The notes below the pieces were generated by a model, which did not search any database, was not told the DNA's origin, and saw nothing but the letters and a program-made list of their open reading frames with translations. The translations under genes and the position numbers were made by a program. 64,000 bases of DNA. Source: JALNZF01 sp964447405. Its GTDB lineage: Bacteria; Nitrospirota; UBA9217. Location of the stretch: the NCBI GenBank assembly GCA_964447405.1, contig CAYUSP010000004.1, positions 186,001 through 250,000 of the forward strand, written 5' to 3'. Position 1 is the first letter of the stretch. Every line of letters begins with the position of its first letter. Positions 7,417 to 16,017 of the stretch are shown here, piece by piece.

Positions 7417-9111
7417 ATGGAAGCCACCACATCGTACACTGAACGTCCCTGGACGAAATTTTACGAGCAAGGCATTTCCCCTCATCTCACCTATCCCGAT
7501 CTGACGCTGGGCAGCGTCCTTTCACAAACCGCATCCAAATTCTCCGGCAATACCGCACTCCTTTTTTTTGGAAAAAAGATCTCCTATGCTGAACTGGATC
7601 AACAGGTAAACCAATTCGCCCATGCGCTCATCGGGCTGGGGGTTCGCAAAGGTGACCGGGTGGCTATCATGCTCCCGAACATCCCCCAGATGGTCATCGC
7701 CTACTACGGCACGCTTCGAACCGGAGCGATCGCCGTCGCCACCAATCCCCTCTACCATGAACACGAACTCGAAGTGCAGCTCAAGGACAGCGGCGCCGAA
7801 ATACTCGTGGCAGTGGACATGTTCTATCCCGTTATCTCCCGTGCCCTGCCTAAAACAAACGTCAAAAAGCTCGTCCTCTGCGGCATCAAAGACTATCTGC
7901 CCTTCCCGCTCAATTTCCTGTACCCCATCAAAGCGAAGATCGAAAAACAGTGGGTGAGCGTAAAAAGGGTGCCGCCGATCTATGACTTCATGTCCCTGCT
8001 CAAAGAAGCTCCCGCAACTCCGGTCACCACCCCCGTGGCTCCCGATGACACAGCTATCTTGCAGTATACCGGAGGCACGACCGGCACACCCAAGGGTGCG
8101 ATCCTCACGCATCGAAACCTCGTAGCGAATGCCGTGCATAACAAGGTCTGGCTCGTCGGCGGACAGGAGGGCAAGGAGAGAATCCTGGCCGTGATTCCCT
8201 TTTTCCATGTATACGGCATGACCACCGCCATGAATCTCGGGGTGCTCATGGGAGCGGAACTGATCATCCTCCCCAAGTTCCATACCAAGGAAGTGCTCGA
8301 ATGCATTAACAAATACCGGCCCACGATCTTTCCGGGCATCCAGGCCATGTACCTTGCGATTGGCAACTACAAGGACATTGGGAAATACGACCTCACCTCG
8401 ATCAAGGCAGCGATCAGCGGTGCGGGGCCCCTTATGCGTGAAGTACAGGACCGCTTCGAGCTTCTTACGAAGGCCCGGATCGTGGAAGGGTATGGTCTTT
8501 CCGAGGCCTCCCCGGTTACCCACTGCAATCCTGTTTTCGGAAGGAGAAAACTGGGAAGCATCGGCCTGCCGTTCCCGGACATGGATGCAATGATCGTGGA
8601 CCTGGAGACCGGAGCAAAGGCAATGCCTGTGGGCGAAATTGGAGAACTTGTGGTAAAAGGCCCGCAGGTTATGAAGGGCTACTGGAACAATCAGAAGGAA
8701 ACGGCCCATACGCTCAGGGGCGGATGGCTCCACACCGGCGATATCGCCAGGATGGACGAGGAAGGCTATTTTTTCATCGTTGACCGCATCAAGGACATGA
8801 TCAAGACCGTGGGCGAAAACGTCTATCCCCGGGAGGTGGAAGAGGTGCTGTTCGCCCACCCCAAAGTGAAGGACGTAGTCATCGTCGGACTCCCGGAGGA
8901 ATTCAAGGGCGAGAAGATCAAAGCCTATATCGTCTTGAAGGACGGCATGATCGCCACCTCGGATGAGATTATCCAGTACTGCAAAGAGCAGCTCTCCAAG
9001 TTCAAGGTGCCGAAGGAGATCGAGTTCCGCGATGCGCTGCCGAAGACCCTTGTGGGCAAGGTGCTCCGCAGGGTGCTCCGCGACGAGGAAATGAAGAAGA
9101 AGGCGAAATAA
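7417..9111 (+). CDS. fadD: Long-chain fatty-acid--CoA ligase
   Basis: A 564-residue AMP-forming ligase, which activates fatty acids to acyl-CoA through an acyl-adenylate. Motifs are YTGGTTGTPKGA (P-loop-like, about 215-226), GYGLSEASPV (about 360), GWLHTGDIA and the hinge region around VDRIKDMIKTVGENVYP (about 450-465). The terminal PKTLVGKVLRR segment holds the catalytic lysine. GAGGAGG lies 8 nt upstream of the ATG. There is no signal peptide. The neighbours do not form a beta-oxidation operon, so substrate length is inferred from family resemblance only. Confidence 0.9.
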   Translation: MEATTSYTERPWTKFYEQGISPHLTYPDLTLGSVLSQTASKFSGNTALLFFGKKISYAELDQQVNQFAHALIGLGVRKGDRVAIMLPNIPQMVIAYYGTLRTGAIAVATNPLYHEHELEVQLKDSGAEILVAVDMFYPVISRALPKTNVKKLVLCGIKDYLPFPLNFLYPIKAKIEKQWVSVKRVPPIYDFMSLLKEAPATPVTTPVAPDDTAILQYTGGTTGTPKGAILTHRNLVANAVHNKVWLVGGQEGKERILAVIPFFHVYGMTTAMNLGVLMGAELIILPKFHTKEVLECINKYRPTIFPGIQAMYLAIGNYKDIGKYDLTSIKAAISGAGPLMREVQDRFELLTKARIVEGYGLSEASPVTHCNPVFGRRKLGSIGLPFPDMDAMIVDLETGAKAMPVGEIGELVVKGPQVMKGYWNNQKETAHTLRGGWLHTGDIARMDEEGYFFIVDRIKDMIKTVGENVYPREVEEVLFAHPKVKDVVIVGLPEEFKGEKIKAYIVLKDGMIATSDEIIQYCKEQLSKFKVPKEIEFRDALPKTLVGKVLRRVLRDEEMKKKAK

Positions 9112-9218
9112 TCCGGCGGCAACGTGCGCCGGTCACTGTCTGTTTGATCCAGTTGACTGAACCATATCATACGAGAGCTCGCGCTGCCATGCGATCTGAC
9201 AAACGAGCATACCTGATC

Positions 9219-10520
9219 ATGAGGATTCTTTCCTCAGCTCTCCTTCTCGGCCTTGCCCTGACCATCTCTGGATGCGGCTATTTGAATTACTACATGGGCA
9301 AATCGCACTGGAACACGACCTTTCAGAATTTCCCGAGCATGTCAGCGTTGAACCGAATCGCTCCCGAGGACTCCCTTATCGTCGAAGGCGCGATCGCGAA
9401 TCCGCAAAAGCGGCATGAACCCTTGCTCCTGGTGGCTATCAGCGACCGATACCGAAAAAACGAGAAAGTCTTCCTCGTCCAGATCCAGGCGCCGGCCACG
9501 GAGTATATGGCATTCCTACCCAAGGGCGATTATGAGCTGATGGTTTTCGCCGATCTGGACAGAAACAGGGATTTTGAGTGGAATGAACTTATCGGACGAA
9601 CAAAAGTGACGGTATACGCCGAGAAGTCGAACAACAGGGCGGTCATGGCCGGACCGTCGATCACCCTTGATTTCGAACATCCGGGCAAGGTAGACTTTCG
9701 CCTTAGCGAGACGGTGCGGCCCACAAGCTATGTTCACCAGTCCCTGGACAGCGAATTCTTCGATCCGAAATACGGAACTACAGGCCTCTACAATCCATCC
9801 GAACTGATAGCCCACAATCAGGGTTTCTTCTTCGGGCTGGAGGAATTCGACAAGAACAAGGTCATGGTCCTCTTCGTCCACGGCATTTCCGGAACGCCGC
9901 GCGACTGGAAGTATTTCGCTGAAAGTCTAGACCGCGCGAGATTCCAGCCTTTTTTCTTCTATTATCCGTCGGGCCTGCCTTTGGACAAGCTTGGCTCCGT
10001 GCTGGCACAGTACATTGCATCCGTTGGCAGATCATCGAAGGATAGCAATGGATTCCGCATCGTACTGGTCGCCCACAGTATGGGGGGACTGGTTGCCCTC
10101 TCGGCGATCAATACCCTGGCATCGGAAGGGCTGCCCCCTTCGCTCGCCCTCTACAGCTCGTTTTCCACACCCTACGCTGGAGACGAAGCCGCTCGGAAAG
10201 CCCTTGAGATCGCCCCGGTCATGGTTCCCGCATGGCGGGATATTGCAGCAGGCAGCGACTTTCTCCAGAGCCTCTTGAACAAACCCTACCCGCGCCAGCT
10301 GCCGTTCCACCTCTATTTCTCCTATCTGGACACATCGAAGTTCAAGCTGGGCGAGAGCAGCGACGGATCCGTCTCGCTCCGCTCCCAGTTGCTGCCTTCG
10401 CTGCAAACAGCCGCCGCGCGCGTAATCGGATTCAACGACACCCATGAAGGCATTCTGAACAGTAAAGCGGCGCGCGAATCATTCCTCAAACTGCTGGATA
10501 CGGTATCGCCGAAGCTCTAA
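9219..10520 (+). CDS. Lipoprotein alpha/beta hydrolase
   Basis: About 433 residues from the chosen ATG, which gives a clean lipoprotein signal ending LTISGC; an upstream in-frame ATG at 9189 would only add a polar leader. The first half of the mature protein (to about 190) is beta-rich and unassigned. The second half is an alpha/beta hydrolase with the oxyanion segment VLFVHGISGTPRDW, the nucleophile elbow VAHSMGGL and a late histidine in FNDTHEG. It is probably an outer-membrane-anchored periplasmic esterase or lipase. The substrate is unknown. It lies 107 bp after fadD in the same direction, which is compatible with a lipid-related role. Confidence 0.8.
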   Translation: MRILSSALLLGLALTISGCGYLNYYMGKSHWNTTFQNFPSMSALNRIAPEDSLIVEGAIANPQKRHEPLLLVAISDRYRKNEKVFLVQIQAPATEYMAFLPKGDYELMVFADLDRNRDFEWNELIGRTKVTVYAEKSNNRAVMAGPSITLDFEHPGKVDFRLSETVRPTSYVHQSLDSEFFDPKYGTTGLYNPSELIAHNQGFFFGLEEFDKNKVMVLFVHGISGTPRDWKYFAESLDRARFQPFFFYYPSGLPLDKLGSVLAQYIASVGRSSKDSNGFRIVLVAHSMGGLVALSAINTLASEGLPPSLALYSSFSTPYAGDEAARKALEIAPVMVPAWRDIAAGSDFLQSLLNKPYPRQLPFHLYFSYLDTSKFKLGESSDGSVSLRSQLLPSLQTAAARVIGFNDTHEGILNSKAARESFLKLLDTVSPKL

Positions 10521-10562
10521 AAACCTGGGGCTCCACTTTCATGTCACTTGATTCCGAGCGAT

Positions 10563-11012
10563 TTACGCCCTGTATCCCGTCCCGGCGATATATTCCTCGA
10601 GTTCCTCAATGGTGGCTGCCTGGTCCGAGATGATCGTATTCACCACGTCACCGATGCTGACGACGCCGATGGGTATGCCGCCGTCCACAACCGGCAGGTG
10701 CCGCACGCGATTCTTCGTCATCAGGACCATGCAGTCCCGCAGCGTCACTGCCGGCTCCACACTGATCGGGGGGCTGCTCATAAGCTCACGCACCGTGGTA
10801 TTCTTCGAAGATTTGCCCTTTAAAATGACTTTTCGGGCATAGTCCCGCTCCGAGAAAACACCGATCAATACGCCGTTCTCCACAACAGGCAGAGCGCCGA
10901 TGTTCTTCTCTGCCATAATCCCGAGCGCGTCATAGACAATTGCCTCGGGACCTATGGCGTTAAAACCATAGCCTTTTTGCTTTAAAATATTCTTAATCGT
11001 GATAGTATTCAT
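10563..11012 (-). CDS. CBS-domain pair protein
   Basis: A 149-residue protein made only of two CBS domains (about 10-65 and 77-135), with the typical GALPVVENGVLIGVFSERDY and RHLPVVDGGIPIGVVSIGDV segments. CBS pairs bind adenosine nucleotides and act as energy or ligand sensors. The start has AAAGGAGG 6 nt upstream. Its leader (11013-11165) contains a promoter, a GEMM-I-like aptamer and an overlapping terminator, so the gene is probably controlled by a cyclic dinucleotide. It is convergent with the lipoprotein hydrolase gene. Confidence 0.88.
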   Translation of the reverse strand: MNTITIKNILKQKGYGFNAIGPEAIVYDALGIMAEKNIGALPVVENGVLIGVFSERDYARKVILKGKSSKNTTVRELMSSPPISVEPAVTLRDCMVLMTKNRVRHLPVVDGGIPIGVVSIGDVVNTIISDQAATIEELEEYIAGTGYRA

Positions 11013-11040
11013 GTTCGCCTCCTTTTCATTCCGGTTAAAT

Positions 11041-11086
11041 AAAAAAAGCCGGGCATGCCTCTGGTCATATCCTTCGGCAGCACGGC
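11041..11086 (-). terminator. Leader terminator overlapping aptamer 3' end
   Basis: On the minus strand GCCGTGCTGCC (11076-11086) can pair with GGCATGCCCGGC (11048-11059), with one mismatch and one bulge, and is followed by seven T. The 5' arm is also the 3' strand of the upstream aptamer, so the two folds exclude each other. Confidence 0.6.
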
Positions 11087-11152
11087 CATCTTCCCCTGAA
11101 GATTCGTTGCTTTCCGTCCTCTCTCACGATCGGGCGGCTTTATCGGGATCTG
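11066..11152 (-). ncRNA. GEMM-I-like riboswitch aptamer (c-di-GMP or cAMP-GMP class)
   Basis: Minus-strand RNA between promoter and CBS gene. The closing stem CA(g)ATCC/GGAT(a)TG (11146-11152 with 11066-11072) encloses CGATAAAG, then a P2 stem with a GTGA (GNRA) tetraloop at 11124-11127, then GGACGGAAAGC (11109-11119), then a 6-bp P3 stem ATCTTC/GAAGAT, then GCTGCCGAA. This order closely matches the GEMM-I pattern CGATAAAG...GGACGCAAAGC...GGTTGCCGAA as I remember it. Some positions differ (GACGG for GACGC), so ligand class and activity are uncertain. Because the terminator uses the aptamer's 3' strand, ligand binding would be expected to turn the gene on. Confidence 0.5.
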
Positions 11153-11171
11153 TGTTTCGTACTATAATTAA

Positions 11172-11200
11172 TCTATAGCACTTCATCCCGGTAGTGTCAA
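11172..11200 (-). promoter_or_regulatory. Sigma-70 promoter of riboswitch-CBS transcript
   Basis: On the minus strand TTGACA (11195-11200), a 17-bp spacer, then TATAGA (11172-11177). Transcription would start around 11165, just before the aptamer. Confidence 0.65.
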
Positions 11201-11399
11201 ATTCAAGTTCCGCGCATTAGACAATCTAAAATTATTGCTTGAGCGACACAAACAGTGATAAACCGGTGAATTTGCATTGCCTTTCAGTGTCCTCGTGAGG
11301 TATGGTATATTTATGGCTTTCACGGTAGCCCCAGCCCCCTTCAGCTGGAGTCGAGAATTTGCATATCGCTCGATTCTTTGCGTCTAAGGAGCATCCGCC

Positions 11400-11573
11400 A
11401 TGGAGAATGAACAAAGCGATATATGCCCTGTCTGCGGCAATCCTGCGAAGGACTGCATTTGTTGCCCTGAATGAGGCCATGTATGCCCCCTGGACCAGGG
11501 GGATTCCTACTGCCCGGTCTGTTCTCCTGAGCAGCGCCGGCCCCTCCCGCCTCCAATAACGCCGCACGAGTAG
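11400..11573 (+). CDS. Small Cys-rich zinc-ribbon-like protein with in-frame UGA (candidate selenoprotein)
   Basis: AAGGAG at 11386-11391 precedes an ATG at 11400. The frame reads 24 codons to a TGA at 11472-11474, then continues for 32 codons to TAG at 11571. Reading TGA as one residue gives a 57-residue protein with pattern CPVC-x6-C-x-CC-x2-U-x3-C-x8-CPVC. The TGA thus falls where a zinc ribbon would have Cys, and the second CPVC repeats the first. A hairpin with a G-first apical loop begins 11 nt after the TGA, as in bacterial SECIS elements. Alternatives are a disrupted gene, a sequencing error, or a 24-residue product. No other selenocysteine gene is in the window. Confidence 0.5.
11486..11502 (+). 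promoter_or_regulatory. bSECIS-like hairpin
   Basis: CCCCCT (11486-11491) pairs perfectly with AGGGGG (11497-11502), leaving the 5-nt loop GGACC. The loop starts 17 nt after the TGA and has G in its first two positions, which meets the published bacterial SECIS rule (loop 16-37 nt from UGA, G among the first two loop bases). Confidence 0.45.
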
Positions 11574-11696
11574 CATTCAATCAGAGTTGTCATAACTGCC
11601 CCCTAGACGGGGATAAAAGTGATGTATGGATGGAAAAACATTCGCGCAATCACGAGCGGACAGGTTGACTTTGGGTTGATATGGCCCTTGGAATGC

Positions 11697-11726
11697 TTGA
11701 CAACTGTTGTGCTTCTGCGATAAGCT
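11697..11726 (+). promoter_or_regulatory. Possible promoter of SCO1-cytochrome oxidase cluster
   Basis: TTGACA (11697-11702) and TAAGCT (11721-11726) with an 18-bp spacer, about 30 nt before the SCO1-like start. The -35 is perfect and the -10 weak. Confidence 0.4.
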
Positions 11727-11757
11727 TACCCTGCCATTCCGGAAATAGGAAAGTGTA

Positions 11758-12561
11758 ATGAAGGGAAAGCATCCACCTCGCATGGACCGCTGTATTCTGA
11801 CAATCGGTTTCTGTCTGCTGTTTCTCGCGGCTCCTGCCCTGGGCCATGAAGCAAAGGCGGATAAAGCGAACATCGCACTCGACGAAAAGCTGGGCCAATA
11901 CCTCCCTGCGGATGCTACCTTTGCGGATGAAAATGGCAAGCCAGTCCGACTTAAGGATCTGCTCGACCGGCCTGTGATCATAGCGCCCGTGTATCTGGGC
12001 TGCACCCGCACCTGCTCGCTGCTCCTGACCGGCCTGGCGCAGGCGCTCGGGAAGCTTGACATGAAGGTCCCGGGCAGGGATTTCCGGGTCATTGCACTCA
12101 GTTTTGACGACCGAGACACGCCGCAGATAGCACGCGATAAAAAAAAGAATTATCTCAAGGCTATTGGCAGACCCTTCCCCGAGGAAGCCTGGACATTCCT
12201 GACCGGGGACGAGGCAAACATCAGATCGTTCACTGATTCCATCGGATTTCGCTTTCAGAGGGACGGCAGCGATTTTTCCCATCCCGTCACCCTCGTGGTA
12301 ATATCGCCGCAGGGGAGGATTATCAGGTACCTTGACGGCGTGACGTTCTTTCCGTTCGATCTCACCATGGCTATCAACGAGGCTGTTGAAGGGAAAGTGT
12401 CCTCTGCCGGCCACCGCGTGCTGATGTATTGCTTCAGCTACGATCCGCTCAAAAAATCATATGCCTTCAATATTCTGAAGGTGACCGGAACTGTGATGAT
12501 CGTTTTCGCGCTCGGGTTCTTTTCATACCTGGTGATTACATCGAATAAAAAAAGCGCCTGA
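11758..12561 (+). CDS. SCO1/SenC-family copper chaperone
   Basis: A 267-residue protein with a signal peptide (ends about residue 28), a thioredoxin-fold SCO domain and a C-terminal membrane segment (about 238-260). The copper-binding CTRTC (about residues 82-86) is a CxxxC motif, and the distal His lies in SDFSHPVTLV. SCO proteins deliver copper to the CuA site of oxidase subunit II, which fits the oxidase genes just downstream. The C-terminal anchor in addition to the cleavable-looking N-terminus is slightly unusual. It is the first gene of the oxidase cluster; AGGAAA precedes the start. Confidence 0.88.
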   Translation: MKGKHPPRMDRCILTIGFCLLFLAAPALGHEAKADKANIALDEKLGQYLPADATFADENGKPVRLKDLLDRPVIIAPVYLGCTRTCSLLLTGLAQALGKLDMKVPGRDFRVIALSFDDRDTPQIARDKKKNYLKAIGRPFPEEAWTFLTGDEANIRSFTDSIGFRFQRDGSDFSHPVTLVVISPQGRIIRYLDGVTFFPFDLTMAINEAVEGKVSSAGHRVLMYCFSYDPLKKSYAFNILKVTGTVMIVFALGFFSYLVITSNKKSA

Positions 12562-12593
12562 TGCCCTGACTGGAAACTGGAACCCGCACGACC

Positions 12594-13127
12594 ATGACAA
12601 TAATCATTAACGCTCACATTGTACTCATAGCACTGGTCATGACTGTTTTGCTCATCGGGCTCATTCTGCCGAAGAGAAAATCAGCACAAAGAATCTTTCA
12701 ACTGAATAGCGATGCAGAAGCGGTCTGGGACCTGCTGATAAATCATGCCCGACAGATCAAATGGAGGTCGGGCCTGAGAAAGGTTGAAATCATCGGACAG
12801 ACCCCTGATCCGGAAGCATGGACCGAATACCCGGTCAAGGGGCGGCCGGTGACCTTCAAAATCCGAAACAAATCCGCTCTTGCCCGCATCGAAATGGACA
12901 TCATCCGCGCAGCCGCCTTCGGCACGGTCCGCGTCGTGGAACTCAAAAAGGCCGGCTTTTATCAGACCATCGTGACCATTACCGAATTCGCTGAGGTGGC
13001 CAATCCCTTCACGAGGGTGCTCGTGCACTTCCTGTTCAACCCCGATGAAACGCTGGAACGCTATGCGGGCGATATCACTTCCGAGATGCAGAAGCAGAAC
13101 AACCGGCTGGAAAGCCAGACATCATAA
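12594..13127 (+). CDS. Membrane-anchored SRPBCC-like protein in oxidase cluster
   Basis: 177 residues: one N-terminal membrane helix (about 5-27), then a domain that reads like the START/SRPBCC helix-grip fold (HARQIKWRSGLRKVEIIG, then WTEYPVKGRPVTFKI). I do not recognise a named family. It sits 32 bp after the SCO1-like gene and 20 bp before ctaD, so it is probably cotranscribed and may help oxidase assembly or lipid/haem handling; this is inferred from context only. Confidence 0.65.
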   Translation: MTIIINAHIVLIALVMTVLLIGLILPKRKSAQRIFQLNSDAEAVWDLLINHARQIKWRSGLRKVEIIGQTPDPEAWTEYPVKGRPVTFKIRNKSALARIEMDIIRAAAFGTVRVVELKKAGFYQTIVTITEFAEVANPFTRVLVHFLFNPDETLERYAGDITSEMQKQNNRLESQTS

Positions 13128-13147
13128 CCGGAGATCGCGCGACGAGC

Positions 13148-14746
13148 ATGAAACCGGATTTTTACGATTATCAGGAAAGACAGCGAGGCATCTTTGCGTG
13201 GATATTCTCCACTGATCACAAGCGCATCGGGCTTCTCTACCTCGTATCGATGTTCACGTTCTTCATCTGCGGCGTGCTGCTCGGCCTGGCCATGCGCCTG
13301 GAACTCATCGCTCCGGGAACGGGCTTCATCACGGCAAGGACTTATAACGCGCTGTTCACCGTCCACGGCGTGATCATGATCTTTCTTTTCATCATCCCGG
13401 GCATCCCCGCTGGGCTCGGGAACTTCCTGCTCCCGCTCCAGATCGGAGCCCGGGATGTTGCTTTCCCGCGAATTAATCTCCTGTCCTGGTGGTTCTATTT
13501 GTCCGGAGCGCTCGTCATCCTCTCCGCGCTCTTCACCGGAGGGGGGCCGCCGGACACGGGATGGACCTTTTACGTGCCCTACAGCATCCGATCGGGCACC
13601 AACGTTTCACTGGCGGTCTTCGGCGTGTTTCTGCTCGGGATTTCTTCCACGCTCACGGGGCTCAACTTTCTCACGACAATCCACCGGCTTCGTACGACAG
13701 GCATGACCTGGTTTCGCCTGCCGCTCTTCACCTGGTCGCTCTACGCCACTGCGTGGGTGCAGCTGCTCGCCACGCCGGTACTTGCCATAACCCTGCTGCT
13801 GATCATCGTCGAACGCTCCTTCGGTATCGGATTCTTCGATCCCGCCAAGGGAGGAGACCCGATCCTGTTTGAACATTTATTCTGGATCTATTCCCATCCC
13901 GCGGTTTACATCATGATCCTGCCCGCCATGGGCGCGGTCAGCGATATCATACCGGTTTTTTCACGCAAGAACATCTACGGCTACAGGACCATCGCATTTT
14001 CGAGCATTGCCATCGCCCTCCTCGGCTACCTGGTCTGGGGCCACCATATGTTCACCAGCGGCATGAGCGACACCTCGCGGATCGTCTTCTCGCTCCTCAC
14101 CTTCCTCGTGGCCGTGCCGAGCGGAATCAAGGTCTTCAACTGGCTGGCAAGCATGTACAAGGGGTCGATCCGGGTAGACTCCCCCATGCTCTTCACGCTC
14201 AGCTTCATTTTCCTCTTCTCCATCGGCGGTCTGACCGGTTTGGTGCAGGGGGCTTTGGCAACGGATATCCACGTGCACGGCACTTATTTCATTGTGGCCC
14301 ACTTCCACTATGTGATGTTCGGCGGGACGGTCTTTGCGTTCTTCGCCGCGCTCCACTACTGGTTTCCCAAGATCTCCGGCAGAATGGTGAGCGAGCGGCT
14401 CGCGCGGATATACTGGGCCTTTCTGTTCATCGGATTCAATGTGCTCTATTTCCCCATGTTCATCCTCGGCTGGCAGGGCATGCCCCGCCGGTATTATGAT
14501 TATCCTCCCGCATATCATACCGGGCACCTGATATCAACAATCGGCTCCTGGATTCTGGCAACAGGTCTCGCACTCATGTTCTACAATTTCATCCGCTCGA
14601 TCACCCGTGGAGAAAAGGCAGGGAACAATCCCTGGGAATCTGCAACGCTGGAATGGCAGACCACCTCACCGCCGCCGCATGATAATTTCAAGACCATGCC
14701 GGAAGTCACGAAGGGGCCATATTTTTTCAACAGTTCAAACAGCTGA
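13148..14746 (+). CDS. ctaD: Cytochrome c oxidase subunit I (A2-type)
   Basis: 532 residues, twelve membrane helices. This subunit carries haem a, haem a3 and CuB and reduces O2 to water. Haem/CuB ligands are visible in TVHGVIMIF, YSHPAVYIMILP (about 247-258), GHHMFTSG (about 297-304) and VAHFHYVMFGG (about 384-394). The YSHP form replaces the Glu of the classical GHPE(V)Y motif, which marks A2-type haem-copper oxidases; the tyrosine of the His-Tyr cofactor is kept in HPAVY. It lies between assembly genes and subunit III. Confidence 0.95.
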   Translation: MKPDFYDYQERQRGIFAWIFSTDHKRIGLLYLVSMFTFFICGVLLGLAMRLELIAPGTGFITARTYNALFTVHGVIMIFLFIIPGIPAGLGNFLLPLQIGARDVAFPRINLLSWWFYLSGALVILSALFTGGGPPDTGWTFYVPYSIRSGTNVSLAVFGVFLLGISSTLTGLNFLTTIHRLRTTGMTWFRLPLFTWSLYATAWVQLLATPVLAITLLLIIVERSFGIGFFDPAKGGDPILFEHLFWIYSHPAVYIMILPAMGAVSDIIPVFSRKNIYGYRTIAFSSIAIALLGYLVWGHHMFTSGMSDTSRIVFSLLTFLVAVPSGIKVFNWLASMYKGSIRVDSPMLFTLSFIFLFSIGGLTGLVQGALATDIHVHGTYFIVAHFHYVMFGGTVFAFFAALHYWFPKISGRMVSERLARIYWAFLFIGFNVLYFPMFILGWQGMPRRYYDYPPAYHTGHLISTIGSWILATGLALMFYNFIRSITRGEKAGNNPWESATLEWQTTSPPPHDNFKTMPEVTKGPYFFNSSNS

Positions 14747-14761
14747 AACGGCATATAACTC

Positions 14762-15361
14762 ATGATGACCGAACGTCACGACTACACCGGGTCAAAACTC
14801 GGCATGTGGCTCTTTCTCTTCACCGAGATCCTGCTGTTCGGTGGGCTGTTCCTGCTCTACGCGGTCTATCGTTCCCTGCATCCCCAGGCATTCCACGAGG
14901 CTGCCCGGGAACTGAGCGCAACGCTCGGCGCCGTGAACACAGTGATCCTGCTCACCAGCAGCCTGACCATGGCGCTCGCTCTTGCGGCCCTCAGAACGGG
15001 TGCTGCCGGGACCTCCGCTCTTTATCAGTTGATCACACTCGTCCTCGGCATGGCTTTCCTGGTGAACAAATATTTCGAATGGAGCGGCCATATCCAGCAG
15101 GGCATGTACCCGGACGCACCCGAACTTCTGGTGCGCGGTCATGGAGACATCCTGTTCTACGGCCTCTACTACGTCATGACCGGGCTGCATGGACTGCATG
15201 TGATCGCGGGACTCGCGGTGATCAGCATCATGCTCCTGTCCACGCTCCGGGGCAGACTGACCAGCGGCAATTTCGGCAGGCTGGAGAACGCAGGGCTCTA
15301 CTGGCACCTCGTGGACGTGATATGGATCTATCTGTTCCCGCTTTTCTATCTGATCACGTAA
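14762..15361 (+). CDS. ctaE: Cytochrome c oxidase subunit III
   Basis: 199 residues with about five membrane segments, beginning with the SKLGMWLFLFTEILLFGGLF segment typical of subunit III of the shorter bacterial type, and including the conserved GLHGLHVIAG segment (about 140-149). Subunit III stabilises the catalytic core and helps proton uptake. It starts 15 bp after ctaD and is followed by a 365-bp gap, so the structural operon is interrupted before subunits IV and II. Confidence 0.92.
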   Translation: MMTERHDYTGSKLGMWLFLFTEILLFGGLFLLYAVYRSLHPQAFHEAARELSATLGAVNTVILLTSSLTMALALAALRTGAAGTSALYQLITLVLGMAFLVNKYFEWSGHIQQGMYPDAPELLVRGHGDILFYGLYYVMTGLHGLHVIAGLAVISIMLLSTLRGRLTSGNFGRLENAGLYWHLVDVIWIYLFPLFYLIT

Positions 15362-15726
15362 TCCGGATAAACCGGTACGATGATCTTAGACAGGATTACA
15401 GGATTAATTTCTGATTAAGCAAGGATTAAAAATCCTGTAAATCCGGTTATCGTGTCAGTTGAAGAAGCCAGACGATGTCCATCGGAAGAATCATTGCAAC
15501 AAACCTTTGTACACGGATAACGGCGGATTCAAACATGATTATCACGGATAATGCTTTGAGATATCAGTGTAAATCGTTTTTCTTATCGGCTCTTATCCGT
15601 GTCAAAGATTCTGTTAGCTCTCTTATTTGATTCTCTATTTAAGCTTTTCAACGTATTTACGAAAGAACCTTTTGTACCATGATGAGAAGAATTTGATTTG
15701 CCATGAGCTAAGCAGGAGATCCTCTG
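15362..15726. repeat. Intergenic gap with two degenerate inverted repeats
   Basis: No gene is visible. Two imperfect hairpins made of recurring words lie here. One is GACAGGATTACAGGATTAA near 15390 against AAATCCTGTAAATCCGG near 15430-15446. The other is CACGGATAA near 15511 against TTATCCGTG near 15593-15601. They belong to the dispersed inverted-repeat families seen elsewhere in the window. Confidence 0.6.
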
Positions 15727-16017
15727 TTGAACAGACGCAGCGTGCATAAGATCGTACTGATCGCCTGGATTGCCCTGTTCTTTCTTCTGGGTTTCGGAGC
15801 CTGGGCCTTCCAGGGCGGAGAACTGATGATCATCGTGTTCCTGCTGCTGAGCGTCATTGCCTATGTTACGTATGCGTTCCGGGCCCGGTGCACGCAATGT
15901 AACATGCCGCTCCTGCTGAGGCCTGTGAATATTCTCGGGATGGAGCTTTTCGTGTGGTCAATGGTGACGCCGGAAACGTGCAGGCACTGCGGCGCGGGCG
16001 TGGGAGGTAAATCATGA
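15727..16017 (+). CDS. Small membrane protein with two CxxC pairs
   Basis: 96 residues from a TTG start, chosen because CAGGAG lies 8 nt upstream. Two membrane helices (about 9-26 and 30-48) are followed by a short soluble part with CTQC (about 56-59) and CRHC (about 86-89), which could bind one metal ion such as zinc. It overlaps the start of the subunit IV gene by 4 bp (ATGA), so translation is coupled. I do not recognise the family. The position inside the oxidase operon suggests a role in oxidase assembly. Confidence 0.7.
   Translation: MNRRSVHKIVLIAWIALFFLLGFGAWAFQGGELMIIVFLLLSVIAYVTYAFRARCTQCNMPLLLRPVNILGMELFVWSMVTPETCRHCGAGVGGKS

Noticed and set aside
6024..8859. Long minus-strand frames opposite the helicase and fadD genes
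   Set aside because: Shadow frames caused by codon bias; the sequences are low in recognisable motifs and both real genes on the plus strand are certain.
11359..11559. 66-codon plus-strand frame overlapping the UGA gene
   Set aside because: No ribosome binding site and unpatterned composition, while the alternative frame has AAGGAG, ATG and regular Cys pairs.
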